Assembly (NCBI RefSeq): GCF_016616425.1
Contig: NZ_CP067101.1
Location: forward strand, 4,960,001-5,024,000
From: Bradyrhizobium diazoefficiens
GTDB taxonomy: Bacteria > Pseudomonadota > Alphaproteobacteria > Rhizobiales > Xanthobacteraceae
Reading direction: 5' to 3'
Length of the DNA stretch: 64,000 bases
Shown: positions 42,533-52,130 of the stretch, in pieces
How positions within the stretch are numbered: the stretch's first letter is position 1
How the letters are laid out: each line of letters starts with the position of its first letter
Notes under the pieces: generated by a model
Told to the model about the DNA's origin: nothing
Database searches by the model: none
What the model saw: the letters and a program-made list of their open reading frames with translations, nothing else
Made by a program: the position numbers and the translations under genes

Positions 42533-43708
42533 TCAGGCCGTCACGGCGGCAGCCGACCGCGGCCGGGTCAACAGCACCAGGAACAGTGCCAGCGCGACGA
42601 AACCGACCGCAACGAAGCCAAGCGTATGCAGGAGCTCGCGGGCGAACAGCAGCCCGCCGATGGCGGAGCCGACCGCCTGGCCGATATAGAGGACGGAGGT
42701 GTTGAGCGCGACCGTCGCCGATGCCAGCGGCGGCGCGGCGGCGACCAGCCGCACCTGCTGCATCGAATTGGTCGAGGCAAAGCCAAGGCCCCAGATCGCG
42801 ACTGCACCCGCCATCAATACCAGCGTGCCGGCGCCGAGCGCCCAGCCCGCGATCCCCGCCAGCAGCAGGAAGGTGAAGAGCACCGAGGTGGGATAAGGCC
42901 CCCAAATGTCGACGATGCGCGTGGCGATGACGAGGCCGAGAAAGCCGCAGACGCCGTAGAGGGCGAACACCGTGCCGACGGCGTCGGGCCCGGCGCCGGT
43001 GAGGCTGCTGAGCAACGGCCCCATGTAAGTGAACACCACGAACTGTCCGGACATTTGCAGCATGGTGATGGCAAGCAGGAGCAGAATTGTCCTGCTGCGG
43101 CCGACCTCGGCCCAGGTCTTCAGATCCACCGCAGCGCCCTTCAGGCCCGCAGGCAGCCGCATCAGCAGCAACACGAAGCTGATGCAGCCGAGTGCGCCGA
43201 TCCCGCCATAGGCCGCGTGCCAACCATACCGGCTGGCGATGAAAGTGATGAGCGGCAGGCCGACGGCGGCAGCTAACGACCAGCCGAGAAAGATATAGGC
43301 GATGGTGCTGCCCCGCCGCTCGGCGGGCACGATCAACGCCGCCGTGCCGGCGGCCTGCGGCGTATAGAGCGCACCGACCGCGAGCATCACGAGACGGATG
43401 ACGAGGAGGCTCTCGTAATCGGGCGCAAATGCCGAGGCGAGATTCCCGAAAGCGAGCACCGCGAGGGTCGTCGTGAGCAGCATCCGCCGTTCGATCCGGC
43501 TGGTGAGCCAGGCCGTCAACGGCGAGCCGATGCACAGCATCATCGCGCCGAAGGTGATCAGGAGTCCGGCCGCATGGATGCTGACGTCGAGCCCCGCCGC
43601 CAATTCCGGCAGCATGCCCGCCGGCGCCAGAACGGAGCAGCCGGTGACGAGATTGCCAAGCATCAGGGCGGTCGGCGCGAAACGGCCGGCGGAGGGGGCA
43701 TTTTCCAT
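42533..43708 (-). CDS. MFS transporter (DHA1-like exporter)
   Basis: 391 residues from the ATG at 43708, with 12 predicted helices in the inner membrane. Family features include LLITFGAMMLCIGSPLTAWL, the motif A-like loop SRIERRMLLTTTLAVLAFGN, and LVMLAVGALYTPQAAGTAAL (motif C-like region), then helices 7-12 with GVCGFLGLVIATRIVDIWGP. It resembles arabinose/chloramphenicol-type drug exporters. The substrate is unknown. A much longer open frame through 47488 is antisense to thrS and later genes and is not part of it. Confidence 0.92.
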   Translation of the reverse strand: MENAPSAGRFAPTALMLGNLVTGCSVLAPAGMLPELAAGLDVSIHAAGLLITFGAMMLCIGSPLTAWLTSRIERRMLLTTTLAVLAFGNLASAFAPDYESLLVIRLVMLAVGALYTPQAAGTAALIVPAERRGSTIAYIFLGWSLAAAVGLPLITFIASRYGWHAAYGGIGALGCISFVLLLMRLPAGLKGAAVDLKTWAEVGRSRTILLLLAITMLQMSGQFVVFTYMGPLLSSLTGAGPDAVGTVFALYGVCGFLGLVIATRIVDIWGPYPTSVLFTFLLLAGIAGWALGAGTLVLMAGAVAIWGLGFASTNSMQQVRLVAAAPPLASATVALNTSVLYIGQAVGSAIGGLLFARELLHTLGFVAVGFVALALFLVLLTRPRSAAAVTA

Positions 43709-43894
43709 GCAAACGCATGTAGCGGCGCCTCGGGATGAGTTAAAGGGCTCGACGCCAAATAGTTCGCCTACGACCCCGGCTTTTGCGCGCCACTTTCTTG
43801 GAATTGCCGGATTGCGCAGGCCGAATCGCCTGATATATCGCTCGTTCCCGCTTACCTGCGCTCGTTCGCAGGAGTGAGCCTCAGGAGAAAAGCA

Positions 43895-45937
43895 ATGACC
43901 GACCAGCCCAAATCCGAGTCCGGCTTCCAGTACAGCCTCTCCAACCTGAAGCCCGTGAACCCCGCCGCCAAAGTCACCCTCACCTTTCCCGACGGCGCCC
44001 GGCGCGAATACGACAAGAGCATCACCGGTCTCGAGATCGCCAAGAGCATCTCGCCCTCGCTGGCCAAGCGCACGGTTGCGATGGCGCTCGACGGCGTGCT
44101 GACCGACCTCAACGACCCCATCGAGGCCGACGCCAGGATCGAGCTCGTCAACCGCGACGATCCGCGCGCGCTCGAGTTGATCCGCCACGACTGCGCCCAC
44201 GTGCTCGCCGAAGCCGTGCAGACCCTGTGGCCGGGCACCCAGGTCACCATCGGTCCCGTGATCGAGAACGGCTTCTATTACGACTTCTTCCGCAACGAGC
44301 CGTTCACGCCGGAAGACTTTGCCGCGATCGAGAAGAAGATGCGCGAGCTGATCGCGCGCGACAAGCCTTTCACCAAGGAAGTCTGGGATCGCGAAAAGAC
44401 CAAGCAGGTGTTCCGCGACAAGGGCGAGGCCTTCAAGGTCGAGCTGGTCGACGCCATTCCCGGCACCGAGCCAATCAAGATCTACTATCAGGGCGACTGG
44501 TTCGATCTGTGCCGCGGCCCCCACATGACCTCGACCGGCAAGGTCGGCAACGCCTTCAAGCTGATGAAGGTGGCGGGTGCATACTGGCGCGGCGATTCCA
44601 ACAACCCGATGCTGACCCGCATCTACGGTACGGCATTCGCCCGGCAGGAGGATCTCGACGCTTACCTCAAGCAGATCGAGGAAGCCGAAAAGCGCGACCA
44701 TCGCAAGCTCGGACGCGAGCTCGACCTCTTCCACTTCCAGGAAGAAGGTCCGGGCGTCGTGTTCTGGCACCCGAAGGGCTGGACCATCTTCCAGCAGTTG
44801 ATCGCCTATATGCGCCGCCGCCTGACCGGCGACTACAGCGAGGTCAACGCGCCGCAGATCCTCGACAAGGTGCTGTGGGAGACCTCCGGCCATTGGGGCT
44901 GGTATCGCGAGAACATGTTCGCGGCGCAGTCGGCCGGCGACGAGGCCGAGGACAAGCGCTGGTTCGCGCTCAAGCCGATGAACTGCCCGGGTCACGTGCA
45001 GATCTTCAAGCACGGCCTGAAGAGCTACCGCGACCTGCCGCTGCGGCTCGCCGAGTTCGGCGTGGTGCACCGCTATGAGCCGTCCGGCGCCATGCACGGG
45101 TTGATGCGCGTGCGCGGCTTCACCCAGGACGACGCGCACATCTTCTGCACCGAGGATCAGCTCGCCGAGGAATGCCTGAAGATCAACGATCTGATCCTGT
45201 CGACCTACGCCGATTTCGGCTTCACCGGCGATCTCACCGTGAAGCTGTCGACCCGGCCGGACAAACGCGTCGGCACCGATGCGATGTGGGATCACGCCGA
45301 GCGCGTGATGGCGACCGTTTTGCGCGAGATCCAGTCGCAAAACAATCACATCAAGACCGAGATCAATCCGGGCGAAGGCGCCTTCTACGGGCCGAAGTTC
45401 GAATATGTGCTGCGCGACGCCATCGGCCGCGACTGGCAGTGCGGCACCACGCAGGTAGACTTCAACCTGCCGGAGCGGTTCGGTGCGTTCTACATCGATC
45501 ATGACGGCAGCAAGAAACCGCCGGTGATGGTGCACCGGGCGATCTGCGGCTCGATGGAGCGCTATATCGGCATCCTGATCGAGCACTATGCGGGCAACTT
45601 CCCGCTCTGGCTGTCGCCAGTGCAGGCGGTGGTCACGACCATCACCTCGGAAGGCGACGAGTACGCCAAGCAGGTGCTGGAGCTTGCCCGGCGCGCGGGG
45701 CTTCGGGCCGAGATCGATTTGCGCAACGAAAAGATCAACTACAAGGTCCGCGAGCACTCGCTGGCCAAGATCCCGGCACTGCTCGTGGTCGGCAAAAAGG
45801 AGGCCGAGACGCATTCGGTCTCGGTCCGCCGGCTCGGCAGCGACGGCCAGAAGGTGATGCCGACCGCCGAGGCGATCGCCGCGCTGGTTGACGAGGCCAC
45901 CCCGCCCGACGTCAGGCGGGCGCGCGGCATCGTCTGA
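43895..45937 (+). CDS. thrS: Threonyl-tRNA synthetase
   Basis: 680 residues. The ATG at 43895 has AGGAG 8 bp upstream and is preferred to the GTG at 43874. A TGS domain (about 28-90), then the editing domain with the HxxxH signature [18 protein letters not shown], and the class II catalytic core: [20 protein letters not shown] (zinc Cys), [20 protein letters not shown] (motif 2) and [20 protein letters not shown] (motif 3). An anticodon-binding domain ends the protein. It charges tRNA-Thr; the tRNA-Thr fragment at 18932 is unrelated in origin. Housekeeping. Confidence 0.97.
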   Translation: MTDQPKSESGFQYSLSNLKPVNPAAKVTLTFPDGARREYDKSITGLEIAKSISPSLAKRTVAMALDGVLTDLNDPIEADARIELVNRDDPRALELIRHDCAHVLAEAVQTLWPGTQVTIGPVIENGFYYDFFRNEPFTPEDFAAIEKKMRELIARDKPFTKEVWDREKTKQVFRDKGEAFKVELVDAIPGTEPIKIYYQGDWFDLCRGPHMTSTGKVGNAFKLMKVAGAYWRGDSNNPMLTRIYGTAFARQEDLDAYLKQIEEAEKRDHRKLGRELDLFHFQEEGPGVVFWHPKGWTIFQQLIAYMRRRLTGDYSEVNAPQILDKVLWETSGHWGWYRENMFAAQSAGDEAEDKRWFALKPMNCPGHVQIFKHGLKSYRDLPLRLAEFGVVHRYEPSGAMHGLMRVRGFTQDDAHIFCTEDQLAEECLKINDLILSTYADFGFTGDLTVKLSTRPDKRVGTDAMWDHAERVMATVLREIQSQNNHIKTEINPGEGAFYGPKFEYVLRDAIGRDWQCGTTQVDFNLPERFGAFYIDHDGSKKPPVMVHRAICGSMERYIGILIEHYAGNFPLWLSPVQAVVTTITSEGDEYAKQVLELARRAGLRAEIDLRNEKINYKVREHSLAKIPALLVVGKKEAETHSVSVRRLGSDGQKVMPTAEAIAALVDEATPPDVRRARGIV

Positions 45938-46030
45938 TCCCTGAAATCGATCTAAATTCGCTTCCGGTTGCGGGCGTGCATGCCTATCTCGGCATGGCAC
46001 GCCCGCCGACCATTTGAAGAGGATATCGCA

Positions 46031-46594
46031 GTGCCTGACGCCATCGAACTCCTGAAGACCCGCCGCTCGGTCAAGCCGCGCGAGATGACCGGGCCCGGAC
46101 CCTCCCCGGCCGAGCTCGAGACGATCCTCACCATCGGCGCGCGCGTGCCCGACCATGGCAAGCTCGCGCCCTGGCGCTTCATCATTTTCGAGGGCGATGC
46201 CCGCCAGCGCGCCGGCGAGGTGATCGCGAAGGTCTTTGCGCGCAAGAATCCCGGCGCGCCGACGGCCGACGTCGAGACCGAGCGTAAGCGCCTCACCGAC
46301 GCGCCGCTGGTGATCGGCATCGTCAGCTTCACCAAACCGCATCCGAAGGTGCCGGCGTTCGAGCAGGAATTGTCGGCCGGCGCCAGCGCCATGAACATCG
46401 TCACGGCCGCGACCGCGCTCGGCTACGGCGCCTGCTGGCTGACCGGCTGGTTCGCCTTCGACCGCGACGTGCTGGACGGCCTCGGCCTCAAACCGGACGA
46501 AAGGCTCGCCGGCTTCATTCACATCGGCACGCCGACCAAGCCGAGCGAAGACCGCCCGCGACCGTTCCTTTCGGAAATCGTGACGCGTTTTTGA
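46031..46594 (+). CDS. Nitroreductase-family flavoprotein
   Basis: 187 residues from a GTG at 46031 with GAGG 8-9 bp upstream. The FMN-binding nitroreductase fold is seen in LLKTRRSVKPREM, ILTIGARVPDHGKLAPWRFI and the C-terminal VTAATALGYGACWLTGWFAF and FIHIGTPTKPSEDRPRP. It is the short form close to Escherichia coli YdjA. It would use NAD(P)H to reduce a quinone or nitro compound; the natural substrate is unknown. It follows thrS by 93 bp. Confidence 0.92.
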   Translation: MPDAIELLKTRRSVKPREMTGPGPSPAELETILTIGARVPDHGKLAPWRFIIFEGDARQRAGEVIAKVFARKNPGAPTADVETERKRLTDAPLVIGIVSFTKPHPKVPAFEQELSAGASAMNIVTAATALGYGACWLTGWFAFDRDVLDGLGLKPDERLAGFIHIGTPTKPSEDRPRPFLSEIVTRF

Positions 46595-46657
46595 TCGATG
46601 CCGTGTTGACGGCCTCGACGTCGTGCGGCTTTGATCCCTCCGAGGGAGGAAGCCCGG

Positions 46658-47926
46658 ATGAAGCGGCGTGAATTTCTGGTCGGGGCCGCGATGCTCGCCG
46701 GCACGATGGCGCGAAGCCGGGCCGCCGACATTCCCGCCCCGTCGTCGGACGGGCTCGACCGCATCACGGCGTTCTTCGACAACGAGGTCGGAAGCGGCCG
46801 GCTGCCGGGCGCCGCGATCCTGGTGCAGCAGCACGGCAAGCCGGTCTACCTGAGGACTTTCGGCGTGCGCGACGTCGAGACCCGCCTTGCCATGACGCCC
46901 GACACGATTTTCGCCATCCACTCCATGACCAAGCCGATCACATGCCTTGGCGCGATGATGCTGATCGACGAGGGCAAGCTCGCGCTCACCGACCCCGTCT
47001 CGAAATACATCCCGCTGTTTGCCGAGACCAAGGTGGGTCTCGAGGTCACCCTGCCCGACGGCAAGCTTGAGTTCGACCTCGTAGCCCCGGTCCGCCCCGT
47101 CAACATCGAGGATCTGCTGCGGCACACCTCGGGCATCAGCTACGATTATATCGGCGGCAAATGGGTCGAGCAGGCCTACAAGGCCGCCAACATTTTCGAA
47201 GGGCAATTCAACAACAGGGAATTCGCCGACCGCATCGCCAAGCTGCCGCTGGCGCGGCAGCCGGGAACGCTGTGGCGCTACGGCCATTCCACCGACGTGC
47301 TCGGCGCAGTCATCGAGATCATCTCGGGCCAGACGCTGTATCAATTCCTGAAAGCACGCATCTTCGATCCGCTCGGCATGAACAGCACCAAATTCGCGCT
47401 CGCGACGGAGGACGAGCTGGCGCGGATGGCGCGGCCGCTGCCGAACGATTTCATCCTGCTCGCCGCCGAGCGCGAGCGCCTCGACCATCCCGAATGGCAG
47501 TCCGGCGGCGGCGGCCTGCTCTCGACCATCACCGACTATCAGCGCTTCTCGCAGATGCTGCTCAACGGCGGCGAGTTCGAGGGCAAGCGCTACCTCAGCC
47601 CGGCCGCCTTCAAGGCCATGACGACCGATCGCATCGGGCCCGGCTCGGGCGTCGGACGCGATTACTTCTATTTTCCGGGTGACGGCTTCGGCTATGGCTA
47701 TGGCCTTGCGGTGCGGACCGATCCCGGCAACGCGAAACCGCCGCCGCCGGGCTCGCTGGGCGAGCTGAAATGGGATAGTGGCAGCGGCACCTATTTCGGC
47801 GTCGATCCCAAGCTCGACATGGTCTACCTCATGATGCTGCAGACCCAGAACGAGCGCGGCCGCATCACGCCCGCCTTCAAGGCGCTGGTCTACGACTGCT
47901 ATCCCGAGGGGCTACGCCGCCCGTGA
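46658..47926 (+). CDS. Tat-exported serine hydrolase, beta-lactamase class C fold
   Basis: 422 residues from the ATG at 46658. The N-terminus MKRREFLVGAAMLAGTMARS has a twin-arginine motif, so it is exported folded to the periplasm. SxxK is HSMTKPITCLG (S about residue 90), YxN-like is RYGHSTDVLGAVIEI (H replaces N), and the late motif is SGSGTYFGVDPKLDM. It differs from true AmpC in the YxN position, as esterase EstB-type enzymes do. The 3' end overlaps the convergent GGDEF-EAL gene by 15 bp. The substrate is unknown. Confidence 0.9.
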   Translation: MKRREFLVGAAMLAGTMARSRAADIPAPSSDGLDRITAFFDNEVGSGRLPGAAILVQQHGKPVYLRTFGVRDVETRLAMTPDTIFAIHSMTKPITCLGAMMLIDEGKLALTDPVSKYIPLFAETKVGLEVTLPDGKLEFDLVAPVRPVNIEDLLRHTSGISYDYIGGKWVEQAYKAANIFEGQFNNREFADRIAKLPLARQPGTLWRYGHSTDVLGAVIEIISGQTLYQFLKARIFDPLGMNSTKFALATEDELARMARPLPNDFILLAAERERLDHPEWQSGGGGLLSTITDYQRFSQMLLNGGEFEGKRYLSPAAFKAMTTDRIGPGSGVGRDYFYFPGDGFGYGYGLAVRTDPGNAKPPPPGSLGELKWDSGSGTYFGVDPKLDMVYLMMLQTQNERGRITPAFKALVYDCYPEGLRRP

Positions 47927-50374
47927 GGCGCGCTGACCGAAATCGGCGAGCAGCTTTGCGATCTCGGCCGCGGGCCGTGCCGCGCTGAACAGAAAGCCCT
48001 GAACCTCGTTGCAGCCTTCGGCGCGGAGCCAGTCGAGTTGATCCTCGGTCTCGACGCCTTCGGCGGTCGTGGTGATGTTGAGGCTGCGGCCGAGCCCGGA
48101 GATCGCGCGCACGATCGCGCCGCAATCGGGACGCTGCGCCAGATCCTTGACGAAGGAGCGATCGATCTTGATCTTGTCGAAGGGGAAGCTGCGGAGATAG
48201 CTGAGGCTGGAATAACCGGTGCCGAAATCGTCCATGGAGATGCCAACACCGAGCTCGCGGAGCTGGTGCAGGATGGCGAGGTTGGCATCGGTCTCGGCCA
48301 GAAAGATCGACTCGGTGATTTCGAGTTCGAGCCGCCGCGGCGACAGGCCGGATTGCGCCAGCGCCGAGATCACGACCTGAACCAGGTTGCGGCTGCGGAA
48401 TTGCGCCGGCGACAGATTGACCGCGACCTTGACATCGGCAGGCCATTCCACCGCTTCGGCGCAGGCCTCGCGCAGCACCCACTCGCCGAGCTGCGTAATC
48501 AGGCCGATGTCCTCGGCCACCGGGATGAACTCGGCCGGGGAGATCATGCCCTTGTCCGGGTGACGCCAGCGCAGCAACGACTCGAATCCGGAGATGCGGT
48601 CGGAGGCGATCGACACCAGCGGCTGATAGTGCAGCTCGAACTCGCCGTTGGCGAACGCACGGCGCAGATCGAGCTCCATGCCACGGCGCTTCTGCGCCTG
48701 GAGGTCCATCTCGCGCTCGAAGAAATGGTGCACGCCGCCGCCGTCGGACTTCGCCCGGTACAGCGCCATGTCGGCATTTCGCATCAACTCTTCCGGCGTC
48801 GTGCCATCGCCGGGCGACAGCGCGATGCCGATGCTGGCGCCGATCACCATCTCCTGGTCGTCGAGATCATAGGGCGCCTTCAGCATGTCGATCAGCAAGG
48901 TCGCGCAGGCGCTGGCCTCGTTCGGCGAGACGTCGGCCGCCAGGATCACCGCGAATTCGTCACCGCCGAGCCGGGCCGCCAGATTGGCGCCGCGGATCGC
49001 TTTGGTCAGGCGTTCGGCAACTTCCTTGAGCAGGCGGTCGCCCACGGGATGACCGAAGGAATCGTTGACGTTCTTGAACAGGTCGAGATCGATGTAGAGC
49101 ACGCCGACGCGCTTGTCCCCGGCCTGGTCCAGCGCCTGCTTCAGGCGCTCCTGGAAATATTCGCGGTTCGGCAGGTCGGTGAGCCCGTCATGATGGGCCA
49201 TGTGCGCGATGCGCGCCTCGGCTTTCCGCCGCTCGGTGATGTCGACCACTGCGACCAGATAGCCGTCGCGATCGTCGAACGCGACGCGGCGGCCGAAGGT
49301 GAGCACCTCGATCTCGCTGCCGTCGGCGCGCAAGTGGCGCCAGTTGCGCGACGAGTGATAGGCGTCGCCGACGCGTTCGAGCGCCTCGGCGTGGATGTCC
49401 CACTCGTCCTCCGGCCAGATCTCGTGCAGCTTCATGCGCAGAAAGGTGGCGCGGCTGTAGCCGTAATGCTGGACCGCGGCGTCGTTGACGCCGAGGAATT
49501 CCTTGGTCTGCGCGTCGAACACCCACATCGGCATCGGATTGTTGTCGAACAGCAGGCGGAACGAGGCGTCCCGCCGCTTCAACGCCGTGACGTCGGAGAT
49601 CGTCAGCGAGACCACGTCCGCGAAGGCCGTGGCGCTGAGGCGGAGGTGCCGACCGTCACTCTCGATCTCGAGTTGGTCGCCGCGGCCGCCCGCGACGGCT
49701 TTGAGCAGGAAGTCCATGATCTCGGGTAAGGCCAGCAGCGTATTCCCCTCGCCAATTCGCCGCCACAACAGGCTTCCGGTCGCCACCTTCAGCAGCGCGT
49801 CGGCGCTGCTGTTGTGATGCACGATCTGGAGATCGAACGGCTTGCCGCCGGCATCGCGCAGGGTCGCCAGCGAGACCACCGCGTCGTCGGTCGAGGCGAA
49901 GATCGCATCCAGGAGATTGTACTGCGCGCCGCGCTCGTTGACATAGGCGCCGATCAGCGTGGCGCCCCAGCGCGAGGCCGTTGGCAGCGCCAGCAAATCG
50001 TAGGTCCTGACCATGCCGTCGCGCACGCAGTGCGCGCTCGCATGATGCGGCTGCCCGGTTTTGAGGGCGCTCGCCGCCGCTTCCGACAACGCAGTGGCGC
50101 AATCCGGCGACAATTCGGCGATGGGGATGTCCCAGCGCTCCTCGCCGAGCCATTTCTGCACGTAGCGTCCGCTGCGCGAAAGTTCGAGCGTACCGTCGCT
50201 CCTCAGCAGCGCGATGTGATCGGCGAGCCGTCCGAGACTGCCGAGCATGACATCCTCATAGCGCGGCAGCCGATCGCCCGGCCTCAACGCGGCACGCCAT
50301 TTGCGCTGAAGCACCGGGATGTCGTCGAACATTTCAGCGGCCGAATTTCCCGACACTTTCTTCGCGGCATTCAT
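47912..50374 (-). CDS. PAS-GGDEF-EAL cyclic-di-GMP enzyme
   Basis: 820 residues from the ATG at 50374, without transmembrane segments. After an N-terminal PAS-like region (about 20-170), a second PAS lies at about 265-385 (FRLLFDNNPMPMWVFDAQTK). It is followed by GGDEF (about 390-550; RLGGDEFAVILAADVSPNE with the intact active site) and EAL (about 565-815; FESLLRWRHPDKG, NLSPAQFRSRNLVQVV, ITESIFL, MDDFGTGYSSLSYLRSFPFD). The signature reads ESL rather than EAL, but the metal-binding Glu and the DDFGTG loop are kept. It can therefore make and break c-di-GMP; the net direction cannot be told. A sensed signal at PAS is unknown. Confidence 0.94.
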   Translation of the reverse strand: MNAAKKVSGNSAAEMFDDIPVLQRKWRAALRPGDRLPRYEDVMLGSLGRLADHIALLRSDGTLELSRSGRYVQKWLGEERWDIPIAELSPDCATALSEAAASALKTGQPHHASAHCVRDGMVRTYDLLALPTASRWGATLIGAYVNERGAQYNLLDAIFASTDDAVVSLATLRDAGGKPFDLQIVHHNSSADALLKVATGSLLWRRIGEGNTLLALPEIMDFLLKAVAGGRGDQLEIESDGRHLRLSATAFADVVSLTISDVTALKRRDASFRLLFDNNPMPMWVFDAQTKEFLGVNDAAVQHYGYSRATFLRMKLHEIWPEDEWDIHAEALERVGDAYHSSRNWRHLRADGSEIEVLTFGRRVAFDDRDGYLVAVVDITERRKAEARIAHMAHHDGLTDLPNREYFQERLKQALDQAGDKRVGVLYIDLDLFKNVNDSFGHPVGDRLLKEVAERLTKAIRGANLAARLGGDEFAVILAADVSPNEASACATLLIDMLKAPYDLDDQEMVIGASIGIALSPGDGTTPEELMRNADMALYRAKSDGGGVHHFFEREMDLQAQKRRGMELDLRRAFANGEFELHYQPLVSIASDRISGFESLLRWRHPDKGMISPAEFIPVAEDIGLITQLGEWVLREACAEAVEWPADVKVAVNLSPAQFRSRNLVQVVISALAQSGLSPRRLELEITESIFLAETDANLAILHQLRELGVGISMDDFGTGYSSLSYLRSFPFDKIKIDRSFVKDLAQRPDCGAIVRAISGLGRSLNITTTAEGVETEDQLDWLRAEGCNEVQGFLFSAARPAAEIAKLLADFGQRASRAA

Positions 50375-50537
50375 GGCAGTCCCCCAACGCACTTTCCCGG
50401 CGCATCCAATGCAGCGGCGCTTAAAGACATGTAAAAAGCGCGCGGGCGCGGGTTCCGTTCGGCGATTATGACAGTTTTAAGTCAGGCGTTGGTTAGTGGG
50501 TGTTAGAGACTGTGACGGATTTGCAAAGGCGATGGTC

Positions 50538-50660
50538 TCGTGTCCCGGACGCGCTGCAACGCTCCTCGCGTTGCTGCGCCGGCCTCGCAAACCGCTGCTG
50601 CATAGGCCCCGGCTCTGCAGCGCACCGTCGAAGGGACGCTGCGCTGCGTCCGGGGCACGA
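50538..50660. repeat. Palindromic repeat 1 of the gene-poor kilobase
   Basis: TCGTGTCCCGGACGC (50538-50552) and GCGTCCGGGGCACGA (50646-50660) form 15-bp inverted arms with one mismatch. The centre includes GCTGCAACGC and CTGCAGCG segments that pair further. This type of GTCCCGGACGC...GCGTCCGGGGCAC element is familiar in Bradyrhizobium intergenic regions. Confidence 0.7.
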
Positions 50661-50715
50661 GCTTGTGGTTTTAGGTACACCTGCATCAACACCGTCATCG
50701 CGAGCGGAGCGAGCG

Positions 50716-50803
50716 GTAGGATGGGTAGAGCGACAGCGAAACCCATCAATGCTTCATTCGCACTGAAACGTGATGGGTTTCGCAAGTGCTCTACCCATCC
50801 TAC
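50716..50803. repeat. Palindromic repeat 2 of the gene-poor kilobase
   Basis: GTAGGATGGGTAGAGC (50716-50731) and its exact complement (50788-50803) are the outer arms. A second inner pair, GCGAAACCCATCA (50737-50749) with TGATGGGTTTCGC (50771-50783), continues the stem. The result is an 88-bp cruciform with a small loop. The same GTAGGATGGGTAGAGC text occurs in many bacterial genomes as a repeat, from memory. Confidence 0.75.
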
Positions 50804-50885
50804 GGCCTCGCAGACACGCCTTCGCATCCTCGCGGCGTATCTCGCCCGAGCTTTACTTCGTCGCGTCGCCCTCGAATGAAAGAGG

Positions 50886-51001
50886 GCGCAGGGAAGGCCG
50901 GGAGCCGGCTGGCACCCGCGGTCCACTGTGCGAATTCTGCGTAACAAGAAGCTGCACAGCGGCATACAGGTGAAGCCAGGACATCCCGGCCTTCCCTGCG
51001 C
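50886..51001. repeat. Palindromic repeat 3: long hairpin with 18-bp perfect arms
   Basis: GCGCAGGGAAGGCCGGGA (50886-50903) and its exact complement TCCCGGCCTTCCCTGCGC (50984-51001) enclose 80 nt. The loop includes CACTGTGC and GCTGCACAG short pairing segments. This is a multicopy Bradyrhizobium intergenic element in my memory of the genus. It could be a processed RNA or a transcription barrier. Confidence 0.78.
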
Positions 51002-51415
51002 AGTGGCTTTACGGCTTATGTCGTGATCTCCCCGGGGAGCGATGCACTATTGCCCCCGTCGCCTTGCGGATGGCTGACGCACGGGCCCGGTCGGGCCGCA
51101 CACATCACCGCTAGACTTGGCGCACAGACCCCGGGCGCCAGGACGGCACGATTTCGCCGTACGCGGATCACACCGGTCGTATGCGCGACGCCTTCGCTCA
51201 CGGTTGCCCGCCCTGCAAAAGCCGATCGCGCCGATGTCACCTGCGTCCACCGCCGCCCGGCCCGCGTTCGTGACGATCGCGATACGCCCCTCTTCCTTGG
51301 GCCGGGTTGCAGCGACATATACGCCGTTTCCGAATTTCGGTAAAGCGGAATATTTTTGCCGCCGCGTGTTGACCCACCGCTGGCGTGTTTTGCCTGTCGG
51401 GCAACGCAAGGGCTT
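51002..51415. other. Noncoding stretch between palindromic repeats
   Basis: Frames exist here on both strands (51023-51343 plus, 51047-51409 minus), but each is rich in rare patterns and lacks ribosome-binding sites or a recognised product. The sequence reads like a multicopy Bradyrhizobium repeat whose ORFs are often called hypothetical. A TGCCTGTCGGGCAACGCAAG motif near 51392 has its own small palindrome (TGCC...GGCA). Confidence 0.45.
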
Positions 51416-51491
51416 GTAGCCCGGATGAGCGAAGCAACATCCGGGATTCTCACTGCGAGCGGCCCCGATGCGCTTCGCTCACCCGGGCTGC
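51416..51491. repeat. Palindromic repeat 4 of the gene-poor kilobase
   Basis: GTAGCCCGGATGAGCGAAGC (51416-51435) is complementary to GCTTCGCTCACCCGGGCTGC (51472-51491) with two mismatches. ACATCCGGGA inside repeats part of the left arm. A classical GTAGCCCGGATG-type element, common in Bradyrhizobium and other bacteria. Confidence 0.78.
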
Positions 51492-51511
51492 GGCTCAGGA
51501 CGTGAGTGCTG

Positions 51512-51706
51512 CTAGTCCTCGCTGGACGCCGCGGAGCGGTCGCCCAGGTAGGCCTGCGACAACAGGAAGAACAACGCGCGCTCGCCATGATATTTGGCGG
51601 CCGGCCGGGTGCGCTCGAATCCATCGGCAAATATCTTGCCGGATTGGTCGCACACCTGCCATCGCCAGCCAAACCGCTTGCGCCTGGTGAGGATCACTTC
51701 GAACAT
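51512..51706 (-). CDS. Small protein of unknown function
   Basis: 64 residues from the ATG at 51706: MFEVILTRRKRFGWRWQVCD then GKIFADGFERTRPAAKYHGE and RALFFLLSQAYLGDR. It has a basic N-terminus with alternating strands and one amphipathic helix, and no signal peptide. The text FGWRWQVCD...G is a recurring small Bradyrhizobium protein type. A longer frame to 51850 is unlikely. Function unknown. Confidence 0.6.
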   Translation of the reverse strand: MFEVILTRRKRFGWRWQVCDQSGKIFADGFERTRPAAKYHGERALFFLLSQAYLGDRSAASSED

Positions 51707-52130
51707 GCCGACGAGCTTGGCCCCTGCCCCTTGCCGGTCTCGCAGACGCGCAAGCCTGCTCCGGCCTCCTCCGCTAGACGGATGCCCGACATATAACGCA
51801 GCAGGATGGAAAGAGAATAAAATTGATTGTCGGAAATATGTGTCCTGCACCGGCTTGCGGCCAAGCCCCGATTGCCTGGAATAAGCCCTCGCCGGCGGTA
51901 TTCGCCTCGCCCCAAGAGAATCGCCTGGTGGGACTGCCTGATAAGACCGCTTTGCAACGCTGGCAGCGTATTCAAAGCCGAGCCCAAGGGCTGGAGGCGG
52001 AGGGCAACTGCCTCACCCGCACCGATGTCGGCGGCCAGCGGTAACGAGGGATGCACGTGCGCCAGATGATAGCTATTGTGCCGAGCGCAAAGCCCGGCGG
52101 ATCGCCGCGGCCGACACCTGCGCCCGTGTC
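51707..52130. other. Gap without a supportable gene
   Basis: About 420 bp between the small protein and the stop of the secreted-protein gene at 52131. Frames on both strands are short and featureless. The AT-richest part (about 51809-51842) could be a promoter for the small minus-strand gene. No repeats or clear RNA signals are seen. Confidence 0.4.

Noticed and set aside
42533..47488. A 1651-codon open frame on the minus strand that looks like one huge protein
   Set aside because: Only its last 391 codons (42533-43708) are the MFS transporter. The remainder is antisense to thrS, the nitroreductase and the serine hydrolase, an effect of high GC3 bias; it shows no protein family and mirrors the codons of the sense genes.
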